From Oceaniovalibus sp. ACAM 378 (GTDB lineage Bacteria > Pseudomonadota > Alphaproteobacteria > Rhodobacterales > Rhodobacteraceae), in contig NZ_VSJK01000020.1 in NCBI RefSeq assembly GCF_008085915.1, positions 1 to 64,000 of the forward strand: a DNA stretch of 64,000 nt, in the 5' to 3' direction. The notes under the pieces are model-generated. The model was not told where the DNA came from, searched no databases, and was given only the letters and a program-made list of their open reading frames with translations. Each line of letters opens with the position of its first letter. The stretch's first letter is position 1. Positions 26,729 to 34,513 of the stretch are shown here, piece by piece. A program made the translations under genes and the position numbers.

Positions 26729-26834
26729 CTAGCCATAACCACCCCTGTCGGGCTGTTATGACTATACGGCCAAGGGGTTAAAATCGCGGCAAAGCCCGAT
26801 CCCCCCTTTGGCGCCCCCCTCTCCCAGTGTCCGA

Positions 26835-27434
26835 ATGACTCGCGACTATGAAGTACGCCGCGCTGTCGCTCTTGAGGTGCCGGTGGATGTTCGGCAAGGT
26901 GCGCGGCGTGACGCGATCATTTTCTGCGTCGGGGCAAACGCTTCGCAGGGCCTGCGCCGGACGAATGCCGACAAGCGGCGCGCTGTCATGGTGCTGCTGA
27001 ATGACCCGAAGTGGTCCGCGTGGTCTAATCGTGAGATCGCGCGGCATGGTGCGGTTGATGATAAAACGGTAGCCAAGTGGCGAAACGAAGGGACTACGGA
27101 TATCCGCAGTGAGGAACCCCGTACCCATACCACCAAGCACGGCACCACGGCGACCATGAACACCGCCAATATCGGGGCTGGATCAAAACCCGATCAAGAG
27201 GCACCCGCCGCCGATCCGCACCGCAAGGGCATCTCCACACTGACCCGTGAAGGGCTTGAGGATGGGGTTACCGGGATGCGCGCGGCGCTGGCTGACGAAG
27301 CCCGGCAAGGTCCCGATCGGGTGGAACAGGGCGAGGAAAACACCATTGGCGGATGGCTGGCCTATGGTAACGCGCTGTCACAACTTGATACAGCGGACAG
27401 GATGGACCGCGCACACCTCATCTTCGGGATCTGA
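26835..27434 (+). pseudogene. 5'-truncated ParB-like protein gene
   Basis: The frame encodes VPVDVRQGARRDAIIFCVGAN, then GLRRTNADKRRAVMVLL and WSAWSNREIARHGAVDDKTVAKW. This is the end of a ParB-nuclease domain followed by a helix-turn-helix, as in plasmid- and accessory-region ParB-like proteins. The N-terminal half of the ParB domain is missing; similarity begins near 26835, shortly after the IS6 breakpoint. The C-terminal 100 residues are poorly conserved. An ATG at 26835 could in principle produce a shortened protein. Confidence 0.65.
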
Positions 27435-27538
27435 CGGTTGCGACTGGACTGGCGAGAGCGGTTTGGAGAGCGCGGCAATCACAAAAGTCGCTAATCCGTT
27501 CTCAAGTTGAAAGAGCGTGCTCCCGGATCGCGGCGAGG

Positions 27539-27931
27539 TCACCCCGCTTGGATCAGCGCCCGGAAAACGCTCTCGCGATGCAAAATTCCGATCAACCGGT
27601 CCTTTTCCACGACTGGAAAGCTCCGGTATGGATGCTCCAGAAATGCTTCGGCTGCCGATACCAGATCGGTGCCTAGGTCCAGGGTGACCGGATTCGTGCT
27701 CATGAAATCGCCCACGCAGCCGTTCCATTCGCCATAATAGCTGGCAAGCAGAACAGGCCGGAAGCAATCCTTCTGTGTCAGCACTCCCAACAGTATCCCG
27801 CTGTCGTCGGTGATCGGCGCGGCCGCGGTGCCTGTGTCTGCCAATTGTGCTGCGCCGCGACGGATCGGCGTGTCGGGCCGCAGGATCAGGGGATCAGTCG
27901 CGACCAGCAGGTCGATGCGCCCGACGGTCAC
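27539..27931 (-). CDS. Two-CBS-domain protein of the nqr operon
   Basis: About 130 residues with two CBS motifs: residues about 12-60 (ATDPLILRPDTPIRRGAAQL, then GVLTQKDCFR) and about 75-128 (MSTNPVTLDLGTDLVSAAEAF, then IGILHRESVFRAL). GTG at 27931 is chosen because it overlaps the nqrM stop (GTGA); a longer frame would overlap nqrM fully. CBS pairs bind adenine nucleotides, so sensing cellular energy state for the NQR-like complex is a reasonable inference. Last gene of the leftward operon. Confidence 0.75.
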   Translation of the reverse strand: MTVGRIDLLVATDPLILRPDTPIRRGAAQLADTGTAAAPITDDSGILLGVLTQKDCFRPVLLASYYGEWNGCVGDFMSTNPVTLDLGTDLVSAAEAFLEHPYRSFPVVEKDRLIGILHRESVFRALIQAG

Positions 27932-28095
27932 GACCGGGGCTCGGGGGCGCGGCGCGGGCAACCTTCGCAGGCAATGTCCTTCATGCAGGACATGCCACCG
28001 CACGATCCGCGCAGCGGCCCCCGCCCCAGCACCAATCCCAGTGCAAGACCGCCGACCGCCAGAAGGAAAATCACCAGAACCAGAAGTATTTCCAT
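27928..28095 (-). CDS. nqrM: NqrM, NQR maturation protein
   Basis: A 55-residue protein with one N-terminal membrane helix (MEILLVLVIFLLAVGGLALG) and a cysteine-rich tail GSCGGMSCMKDIACEGCPRR with four cysteines. This is the pattern of NqrM (former DUF539), needed for iron insertion between NqrD and NqrE in Na+-NQR. ATG 28095 is chosen over an upstream in-frame ATG. Its presence implies that the Fe-S centre of this complex is assembled. Confidence 0.88.
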   Translation of the reverse strand: MEILLVLVIFLLAVGGLALGLVLGRGPLRGSCGGMSCMKDIACEGCPRRAPEPRS

Positions 28096-28105
28096 CGCGT
28101 GCCTC

Positions 28106-29080
28106 CTAGAGCATGTGCCGGTCAAAATCGGCTGTCATCACCCGCCGAAGCCCATCCGCCTTGGCGAAGAGGAACAACGCAGAAATGCCTTTGCGTCGCG
28201 CGAGGTCAGGACCGGTATCCCCGGCTGCCATCAATGCTGTGGCCCAACCATCGGCGATCATGGCGCTGTCTGACAGGACGGAAACTGACGCCAGCGTTCC
28301 GAGGGCGGGGCGCGCGCGGTGCGGATCAATTATGTGGCCTTGGCGGTGCCCACCATGGTCAAAACCCTGCGCACGGTTGCCCGAAGTTGCCACCGCCAGG
28401 TCGCCAAGCTGCATCACTGCCGACCCACTGACCACATCCGGGCGCGGATCTTCGATCGCGATCTGCCAGCCGCGGCCAGACGGGTGATGACCATACGCAG
28501 CCAGTTCGCCGCCAAGGTCGATCAGGAAATGCCGGCAACCGGCGGCGATCAACGCATCGCGCATCAGATCCAGCGCGTGTCCCTTGGCAATACCGCAAGG
28601 GTCCATCGTCAATCTGGCGTCATCTTTAGACAGGTGATTGTCTTGCATGTGCAGGCCTGTCCAACGTCCGTTGGCCCCCTCAATGGGTCCAAATCCCAGT
28701 TTCCGGACCTGAGGGCCGACGGTGGGATCAAACCAGCCATCGCTCGCCTGCGCAATGTCCAGCGCCGCAGCGACGACACGCGTCGTTTCGCCCGACAGGG
28801 CGGTGGGCCCCGAGGCTCGGTTGAAGGCGGAGATTTCGCTATCACCGCGCCAGGGCGACATCAGGCGGTCGATGTCAGCCAGAAGCTTTGCCAGTGCGGG
28901 GCGCAGAGTTTCGGTGCCGGTCAGATCGGGCAGGGTGACGCGCCACGTGCTGCCAAAGGCGGCCCCGTTGATATGCTGGACCGCCGGCGCGCCATGCAGG
29001 ACGGCGGGGGCACAGATCAGCGTGGCACCGGTCATCGCCAGAAGGCAGCGGCGGGTCAGATTGGGGGAAGATCTGCTCAT
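28106..29080 (-). CDS. apbE: ApbE FAD:protein FMN transferase
   Basis: A 324-residue ApbE. The N-terminus LTRRCLLAMTGATLICAP is a twin-arginine-like export signal, which places the enzyme in the periplasm, where NqrC's flavinylation site lies. Typical segments are GSTWRV near 43, SPWRGDSEISAFNR near 95, DPCGIAKGHALDL near 160, LIDLGGELAAYG near 185 and HIIDPHRARPA near 250. The enzyme covalently attaches FMN to Thr in D-x2-(S/T)GAT motifs. In this operon only NqrC shows such a motif. Confidence 0.92.
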   Translation of the reverse strand: MSRSSPNLTRRCLLAMTGATLICAPAVLHGAPAVQHINGAAFGSTWRVTLPDLTGTETLRPALAKLLADIDRLMSPWRGDSEISAFNRASGPTALSGETTRVVAAALDIAQASDGWFDPTVGPQVRKLGFGPIEGANGRWTGLHMQDNHLSKDDARLTMDPCGIAKGHALDLMRDALIAAGCRHFLIDLGGELAAYGHHPSGRGWQIAIEDPRPDVVSGSAVMQLGDLAVATSGNRAQGFDHGGHRQGHIIDPHRARPALGTLASVSVLSDSAMIADGWATALMAAGDTGPDLARRKGISALFLFAKADGLRRVMTADFDRHML

Positions 29081-29084
29081 CGAG

Positions 29085-30305
29085 TCACACTCCGAAATCG
29101 TCGTTGAAAATGGATTGCGGCTCGACTCCCAGCCGCGCCAGCATGGCCAGAACGGCCGAGATCATCACCGGCGGGCCGCACAAATAGTATTCGCAATCCT
29201 CGGGGGTCGGGTGGCCGCTCAGAGCGGTACGCACGGTCTCGTGGATGAATCCGGTTGCCCCGGTCCAACGGTCGCCGGGGGCGGGGTCGGACAGGGCGGG
29301 GGTCCAGCTGAAATTGCTATGGGCGGCGGCGATCGCGTCGAACTCCTGCGTATAGAACAGATCGGCGGCGGTGCGCGCACCATAGAAATAGCGCATCCTG
29401 CGCGCCGTACCCTGACCAATCTGTTCGTGGATCATCGCCCGCAGGGGCGCCATACCGACGCCGCCACCGATAAAGATCATTTCGCGGTCCGTGGGCTGAA
29501 CGTGGAAATCACCGAAGGGGCCGGAGGTCTCGACCGATGCGCCGGGTTGCAGCGCGAACAGCCAACTGGAAACGACGCCGGGCGGAATTTCACGTTCTTG
29601 TCCCGCCGGCGGCACCGCAAGGCGGATGTTGAACACTGCGCGCCGCCCATCCTCGGGGCGGCTGGCGATGGAATAGGCGCGGGTGACTGGCGCGTCGGAA
29701 GATGCGACCATGTCCTGCCAACCGGCATTGCGCCAGGCGTCGCGAAACGGCGCGTCCACCTCGATATCGCGAAACGCCAGACCATACGCCGGCGCAGTCA
29801 GCTGCATGAACCCCCCGGCGCGGAACTCGAACGGCTGACCCTCGGGCAATTCCAGCACCAGTTCACGGATCAGCGGCGCAAGCTGGCGGTTCGAAACGAC
29901 GGTGCAGGCAAAACCTGAGGCGTCCATGAAATCCTGCGGCACGGTGACCGCGCAGGGACCGCGCAGCACGGTCTGGCAGGCCAGCCGCAGATTCGCCTTG
30001 CGCTCGGCCGCCGAGAGCACGCCCTTTTCGGTGGCCTGCGCCTGACCCGCGCCTTCCCCTTCGACCGTGACGCGGCACAACCCGCAGGTGCCCGACCCGC
30101 CGCAGGCCGCCGGAATGCCGATTCCGGCACCCTGCAATACCTCAAGCAGGCGGTCGCCGCGCGACGCCTCGATCATCGTGGTGTCGTTGACCGTGACCAT
30201 CAGCGCCTCGGCCGGGATCAACCGCCGCCGCGTGGCCAACAGCGCCAACGTCAGCGCAAGGATCAACAGGATCATCAGGACAGTGCCGATCGCGATTTCG
30301 GTCAT
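29085..30305 (-). CDS. nqrF: NqrF, NADH-oxidising subunit
   Basis: A 406-residue NADH dehydrogenase subunit. An N-terminal anchor helix (about 8-26) is followed by a 2Fe-2S ferredoxin domain with C68, C74, C77 and C110 (ACGGSGTCGLC, then RLAC), an FAD domain with RAYSIAS near 235, and an NAD domain with GGGVGMAPLR near 285 and YLCGPPVM near 375. All cofactor sites for NADH to FAD to 2Fe-2S transfer are present. Start overlaps nqrE by 4 bases. Confidence 0.95.
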   Translation of the reverse strand: MTEIAIGTVLMILLILALTLALLATRRRLIPAEALMVTVNDTTMIEASRGDRLLEVLQGAGIGIPAACGGSGTCGLCRVTVEGEGAGQAQATEKGVLSAAERKANLRLACQTVLRGPCAVTVPQDFMDASGFACTVVSNRQLAPLIRELVLELPEGQPFEFRAGGFMQLTAPAYGLAFRDIEVDAPFRDAWRNAGWQDMVASSDAPVTRAYSIASRPEDGRRAVFNIRLAVPPAGQEREIPPGVVSSWLFALQPGASVETSGPFGDFHVQPTDREMIFIGGGVGMAPLRAMIHEQIGQGTARRMRYFYGARTAADLFYTQEFDAIAAAHSNFSWTPALSDPAPGDRWTGATGFIHETVRTALSGHPTPEDCEYYLCGPPVMISAVLAMLARLGVEPQSIFNDDFGV

Positions 30306-30913
30306 GACGCTACCATCTGCGCGAAGGCCGAAAACCCAAGCGACATCATCCCGGCAATGACAAAGGTGATGCCAAGCCCGCGCAACCCGTCCGGCAGATC
30401 GGCGTATGCCAACCGCGCGCGGATCGCGCCCAGCATGATCACCGCGACGGCAAACCCGGTGCCTGCGCCCAGCCCGAAGACGGCAGACTCGGCCAGATCA
30501 TACCTGCGTTCGACCATGAACAGGCTGCCGCCAAGGATCGCGCATTGCACCGTGAGCAGCGGCAGGAACACCCCGAAGGCGGTGTAGATCGCCGGAAAGA
30601 ACCGATCCAACACCATTTCCAGCAATTGCACCACGGCAGCGATCACTCCGATGAAGGCGATCAGCGACAAATAGGACAGATCCAGCGCGGGCATCCCGGC
30701 CCAGCCCAACGCGCCGGGCGCAAGCAGGGCCGCATAGATCAGATGGTTCAACGGCACCGTTACGCCCAGAACTGCAATCATCGCCACGCCCAGCCCCACT
30801 GCCGAGGCGGGCCGCCGCGACAGCGCAATGAAGGTACATAGCCCCAAAAAGAACGTCAGCGGCATGTTCTCGACAAAGGCGGCGTGCAGGAACAGGGTGG
30901 CCAGATCACTCAT
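30302..30913 (-). CDS. nqrE: NqrE membrane subunit
   Basis: A 203-residue six-helix subunit of the NqrD/E/RnfA/E family. Cysteines C26 (FFLGLC) and C124 (LLTVQC) correspond to those that, with the NqrD pair, hold the intramembrane 2Fe-2S centre. That centre carries electrons from cytoplasmic NqrF towards periplasmic NqrC. Overlaps nqrD and nqrF by 4 bases each. Confidence 0.94.
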   Translation of the reverse strand: MSDLATLFLHAAFVENMPLTFFLGLCTFIALSRRPASAVGLGVAMIAVLGVTVPLNHLIYAALLAPGALGWAGMPALDLSYLSLIAFIGVIAAVVQLLEMVLDRFFPAIYTAFGVFLPLLTVQCAILGGSLFMVERRYDLAESAVFGLGAGTGFAVAVIMLGAIRARLAYADLPDGLRGLGITFVIAGMMSLGFSAFAQMVAS

Positions 30914-31572
30914 GTCCGCTCACCTGCGCTGTCGGGCGGCGTGTGCTCGGGCGCTTCGACCTGTGCGGGCAGTACGCTGCGCACGGCCCAGACCAGACCG
31001 CCCAACAGGAAAAACGCACTGGGGGCCAGCAGCATCAGGTTCAGCGGCGTGAACCAGCCACCTTGATCCACCGTCGGAAGGATCTGATAGCCCAGCAGCG
31101 AACCGGCGCCGAACAATTCGCGGATCGAGCCGATCACGATCAGCACTAGCGAATAGCCCAACCCGTTGCCAAGCGCGTCGACCATCGCCGGAACCGGCGG
31201 GTTCAGGCGCGCGAAACTTTCGCTGCGCCCCAGAACAAGACAGTTGGTGGTGATCAGGCTGACGAACACCGAGAGCTTGCGACTGATCTCGGGCAGAAAG
31301 GCCTGAAGGACTTGATCGATCACGATGACCAGCGAAGCGATGATCACGATCTGGATGATCAGCCGGATCGCGCTCGGAATGTGGTGCCGGATCAAGCTGA
31401 TGAGACCGGCCCCCATGACCACGACCGCGGTCAGCGCCGCCGACATGGTCAGCGCCGTCGCCACCGATGTCGTCACCGCCAGTGCCGAACAGATGCCGAG
31501 GATCTGCAGCGTCACCGGATTCTGGCGGACCAGCGGATCGGTCAGAACGGACCAGAGGGCAGGGCGAGCCAT
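30910..31572 (-). CDS. nqrD: NqrD membrane subunit
   Basis: A 220-residue paralogue of NqrE with six helices. C28 (LGIC) and C111 (TTNC) are the expected Fe-S ligands. The phrase VFVSLITTNCLVLGR is typical of the family. The C-terminal tail after residue 200 is hydrophilic and longer than usual. Three bases separate it from the nqrC stop. Confidence 0.94.
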   Translation of the reverse strand: MARPALWSVLTDPLVRQNPVTLQILGICSALAVTTSVATALTMSAALTAVVVMGAGLISLIRHHIPSAIRLIIQIVIIASLVIVIDQVLQAFLPEISRKLSVFVSLITTNCLVLGRSESFARLNPPVPAMVDALGNGLGYSLVLIVIGSIRELFGAGSLLGYQILPTVDQGGWFTPLNLMLLAPSAFFLLGGLVWAVRSVLPAQVEAPEHTPPDSAGERT

Positions 31573-31575
31573 CCC

Positions 31576-32376
31576 CTAGAACTCACCGCGCTGGATGGCG
31601 GCAATCAACGGGCCATAGCCCTGCGGCCCCAGCCAGAACCGCACCATCCGCGTGATCGCGTTGCTGGTGCGGGTCGCCCCGGTGATGCCGTCCACCTCAT
31701 ATTCGTTGCCCGACATCCCGCGCGCCACGGCAAAGCGGATGTCGCCCGAGGCATCGGAGACTTTGGTGCCGCGAAATTGCGACAGCCATGCGGGTTCCTC
31801 GATCCGTGCGCCCAGACCGGGGGTTTCGGATTGTTCGGTGATGGCAAGGCCCGCGATGGTGGTCATGTCGTCCTCCAGTGCGAGGATGGCGTCGATCGGC
31901 CCGTTGTATCCCGACCCGCTGATTGGCAGAATCGCCAGCGAAACATCGCCGCTGTCGTCGCGCAGCAGATAGATCTGCGCATAGTTCGGGCGACTGCCCA
32001 ACCCGGCCAGATCGGTGGACGGCTCCAGCCCGGTCCAACTCGCCGTATCATCCAAAGCGCCCGGCAGGGTTTCGGGCGTGACATCGACGGCGGCGGCCCC
32101 GCGCGCCAGATCAATAACAACAGTGCCAAGGCTGCCGCCTGACTGTTCCAGCAGCGTCGACATGCCGGGGATTCCCGCCACCAGCGCTTCAAGCCGGGCC
32201 TGCTGTTCTGCGGCGCGGTTCGCGGTCTGGATCGGCCGCAAAAGTACGGTCGCACCACTGACCATCAGCGCGCAGATCCCCGAGACAAGAAAGGCCATCG
32301 CCACCGTCTTTGTGCGGCTTTCGTTGGGCAAGGCCAGAAGGCGGCGCCATAGGTTGATCGGATTCAAATCAACCAT
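31576..32376 (-). CDS. nqrC: NqrC, covalent FMN subunit
   Basis: About 266 residues with an N-terminal membrane anchor (about 25-48) and a periplasmic FMN domain. The flavinylation site is DGITGATRTS near residue 240, matching the ApbE target pattern D-x2-(S/T)GAT, so Thr should carry FMN. The start at 32376 (MVDLNPIN) is chosen over 32424 because the latter would bury most of the N-terminal segment inside nqrB. It overlaps the nqrB end by 8 bases. Confidence 0.93.
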   Translation of the reverse strand: MVDLNPINLWRRLLALPNESRTKTVAMAFLVSGICALMVSGATVLLRPIQTANRAAEQQARLEALVAGIPGMSTLLEQSGGSLGTVVIDLARGAAAVDVTPETLPGALDDTASWTGLEPSTDLAGLGSRPNYAQIYLLRDDSGDVSLAILPISGSGYNGPIDAILALEDDMTTIAGLAITEQSETPGLGARIEEPAWLSQFRGTKVSDASGDIRFAVARGMSGNEYEVDGITGATRTSNAITRMVRFWLGPQGYGPLIAAIQRGEF

Positions 32377-33145
32377 GCCGTCGTTTCCTTCGTGCAAGCC
32401 ATGTTGCAATGGCGATTTCGTCAAGCAGAGGGGCCACCAACGATATTAGAAGCGCTGCGGACACAGCCATCTGCAGGGGCGCGGCGAGTTGCCACTGCAC
32501 CGCGAACAGGACCATCAGCGCGCCGTAAAGCACCCCGTTCAGCCAGCCGCCCAAGCGGGTCGACGCGCTGGCCACTGGATCGGCGACCAGCAGCACCAGC
32601 ACAATGCCTGCGGCTGGCAGCACTGGCCCCACCGGCAGCCCGGCCCAGTGCGCCAGCCCCCCGACCAGCGTCGCAGCCAGCACCGTGCGCGCAGGGATCA
32701 CCCCGGCCACCATGGCGATCAACGCCGCCGGAATCGCCGCCCATGCCACCGGTAGCGGCAGGTCGGCCCAAGGGGCGGCAGGAAAGCCAAAGCCGAGAAA
32801 CGCAAGCGTCACCGTCGCCGGGTTCAGGACATTGCGACCCCAACCTCCCATCACCAGTTCCGCCATGACCGAGCCGAAACTGATCCCCAGAACGAGCTGG
32901 AACAGGCTCAGGTCCGGAGGCGCCAGCATTGCCACCGCCAACGCGGTCAGCGCCCCGGCGAAGGAGGGCGGTTGGGCGCGGACCAGCATGAAAACCAGAT
33001 GCCAGAACCCCGACAACAGAAGTGTCAGAAGCAACCGGACCAAAGCCGCGCTGCCACCATACCAAAGCCACGCCAGTGCCATGGGCATTACCGCCGCCAG
33101 CAACACCAATGCGACCATCTCGCGATCCCACAATCCCCGGGTCAC
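32369..33145 (-). CDS. nqrB: Short NqrB membrane subunit lacking the FMN motif
   Basis: A 258-residue polytopic protein of the NqrB/RnfD family. Homology markers are WGRNVLNPATVTLAFLGFGFP near residue 105 and LVADPVASASTRLGGW near 187, which align with NPALxxRxFLFF and FMATDPVSASFT of typical NqrB. The usual NqrB has about 400 residues and a D-G-Y-SGAT flavinylation motif between these markers. Here that segment is absent and no (S/T)GAT occurs anywhere. The N-terminal helices are also reduced. The start overlaps the nqrA stop, which excludes a longer N-terminus. Confidence 0.88.
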   Translation of the reverse strand: MTRGLWDREMVALVLLAAVMPMALAWLWYGGSAALVRLLLTLLLSGFWHLVFMLVRAQPPSFAGALTALAVAMLAPPDLSLFQLVLGISFGSVMAELVMGGWGRNVLNPATVTLAFLGFGFPAAPWADLPLPVAWAAIPAALIAMVAGVIPARTVLAATLVGGLAHWAGLPVGPVLPAAGIVLVLLVADPVASASTRLGGWLNGVLYGALMVLFAVQWQLAAPLQMAVSAALLISLVAPLLDEIAIATWLARRKRRHG

Positions 33146-34398
33146 GGAGCGGCCTCTTCGGTGGCGATGAGGTCCAGTACTGTGCGCAGTTGTCCAGAGA
33201 CGCGTGGGACGGCCCCGGTGACGTAATCGGCCAGCGCAAGATCCTCCTCCAGCAGCGACAGCGCGCCAAGACGGATCGCGCTTTCGGGATCGCCCGAACC
33301 CAGTGCGCGGATTAGGGCGTGGGCGGGAATGTCACCGCCCAAGGCCTGTTCCAGCGCCGCAGTGGGAATGACCGGCATCGGTCGGGCAGCGCGGCGTAAT
33401 GCGGCTCCAAACCAATGGCGATGATCGGCACCAGTTGCACCGGGCAGGACCGTCACTTGCCGGTCGCGGGGGGCCAACCAATGAGCCTGCTGGCCATCCA
33501 GCGCCGCGCCGCTAAGCAATCGGTGCGGACCGGGGCGCAGGACACCATGGACCAGACCGCGCAGATCTGCCCCTGGCTGACAGCGCAGCAGACGCGGCTC
33601 GCGCAGTCCCGCCCCGGTGACGCTGACCAGACGCGTGTCGGGGACAAGCCCGGTGGCCAAAAAGGAACCGAGACCGGCCACGTCTTCGGCATGGATATCC
33701 CAAACGGGGGCGTCTATGCGAGCCGGGTGATGGCGGTGGATCTGGATTCCGGGCAGGCCTTGGGGATGCAACGCGCCGCAAAGAATCCGGCGAACGCCAA
33801 CCGGGACCGGCAGATCGCTCACCTTGCCCTCGCAAAGCCAGATCTGACCTGCCGTGAGCTTTTGCAACGCTTCAAGACCGGCGGCGAAATCATCCTCTCC
33901 CCCTGTCAGAGCCAACTGCGGATCGGGCGCGCCCGGGCGCGTATCGGTGGCCATCACGAAGATTGCGGCGGGACGTTCACCGCTGGCAGGCATCCGCCCG
34001 AACGGACGGCTGCGCAGGTTTCGCCATAGACCCGCACCCTGCATCAAAGCACGCAGCGCGGTTTCGTCCAGCGGTGCGTGCGCATACTCATGGCGGTCGT
34101 CGCCTTCGCGAAACAACACCAGCCGCAGAAGACGGCGTCCGGGCGCCAGTTCGATCCGCGCCACACGACCCGCCATCGGTGAAACCAGTGCGATTGTCGG
34201 ATCGGCACGCAACCGCAGCAGCGGCTGGCCCTGGGCGACCAGAGCTTCCTCGTCTACCAAAGGTTCGACCCTCAGTTCTTCGTTGCGATCTGCCGTGATC
34301 GCGGCCTCTTCAGTCAACACCACCGGGCATTTCCCGGGCGCAGCCATTGCGACAGCGGGCAGCCGAAGACCTGCGGAAAAGAAGCGATCGAACATCAT
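33142..34398 (-). CDS. nqrA: NqrA subunit
   Basis: About 418 residues, a soluble cytoplasmic-side subunit that binds quinone in Na+-NQR. Segments include RVEPLVDEEALVAQGQPLLR, ALVSPMAGRVARIELAPGRR near 70, RPFGRMP near 130 and a SVTGAGLREPRLLRCQPGADL core near 270. First gene of the leftward operon. Candidate starts cluster at 34410-34395; ATG 34398/34395 follow a GGAG, and 34428 is the longest frame. Divergent from the pentaheme cytochrome gene across about 115 bp. Confidence 0.9.
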   Translation of the reverse strand: MMFDRFFSAGLRLPAVAMAAPGKCPVVLTEEAAITADRNEELRVEPLVDEEALVAQGQPLLRLRADPTIALVSPMAGRVARIELAPGRRLLRLVLFREGDDRHEYAHAPLDETALRALMQGAGLWRNLRSRPFGRMPASGERPAAIFVMATDTRPGAPDPQLALTGGEDDFAAGLEALQKLTAGQIWLCEGKVSDLPVPVGVRRILCGALHPQGLPGIQIHRHHPARIDAPVWDIHAEDVAGLGSFLATGLVPDTRLVSVTGAGLREPRLLRCQPGADLRGLVHGVLRPGPHRLLSGAALDGQQAHWLAPRDRQVTVLPGATGADHRHWFGAALRRAARPMPVIPTAALEQALGGDIPAHALIRALGSGDPESAIRLGALSLLEEDLALADYVTGAVPRVSGQLRTVLDLIATEEAAP

Positions 34399-34513
34399 GC
34401 TCCGATCCATTCCTGGCCTGTTACCCAATCAGCGGCTTGGCCGGAACGATTAATGTTGTTAGCATCGTGTCAAATGCGGGCAGTCTAGAACGAATTGATC
34501 GAGGCGAGAACCC

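Noticed and set aside
28722-29918. 398-codon plus-strand frame across apbE and nqrF
   Set aside because: Antisense to two well-supported genes and without recognisable motifs.
31996-32078. CGCCCGGCAGGG in nqrC as a possible sixth mini-element
   Set aside because: It encodes normal NqrC residues (ETLPGAL), there is no GAGAGGG partner or hairpin, and the frame is uninterrupted.
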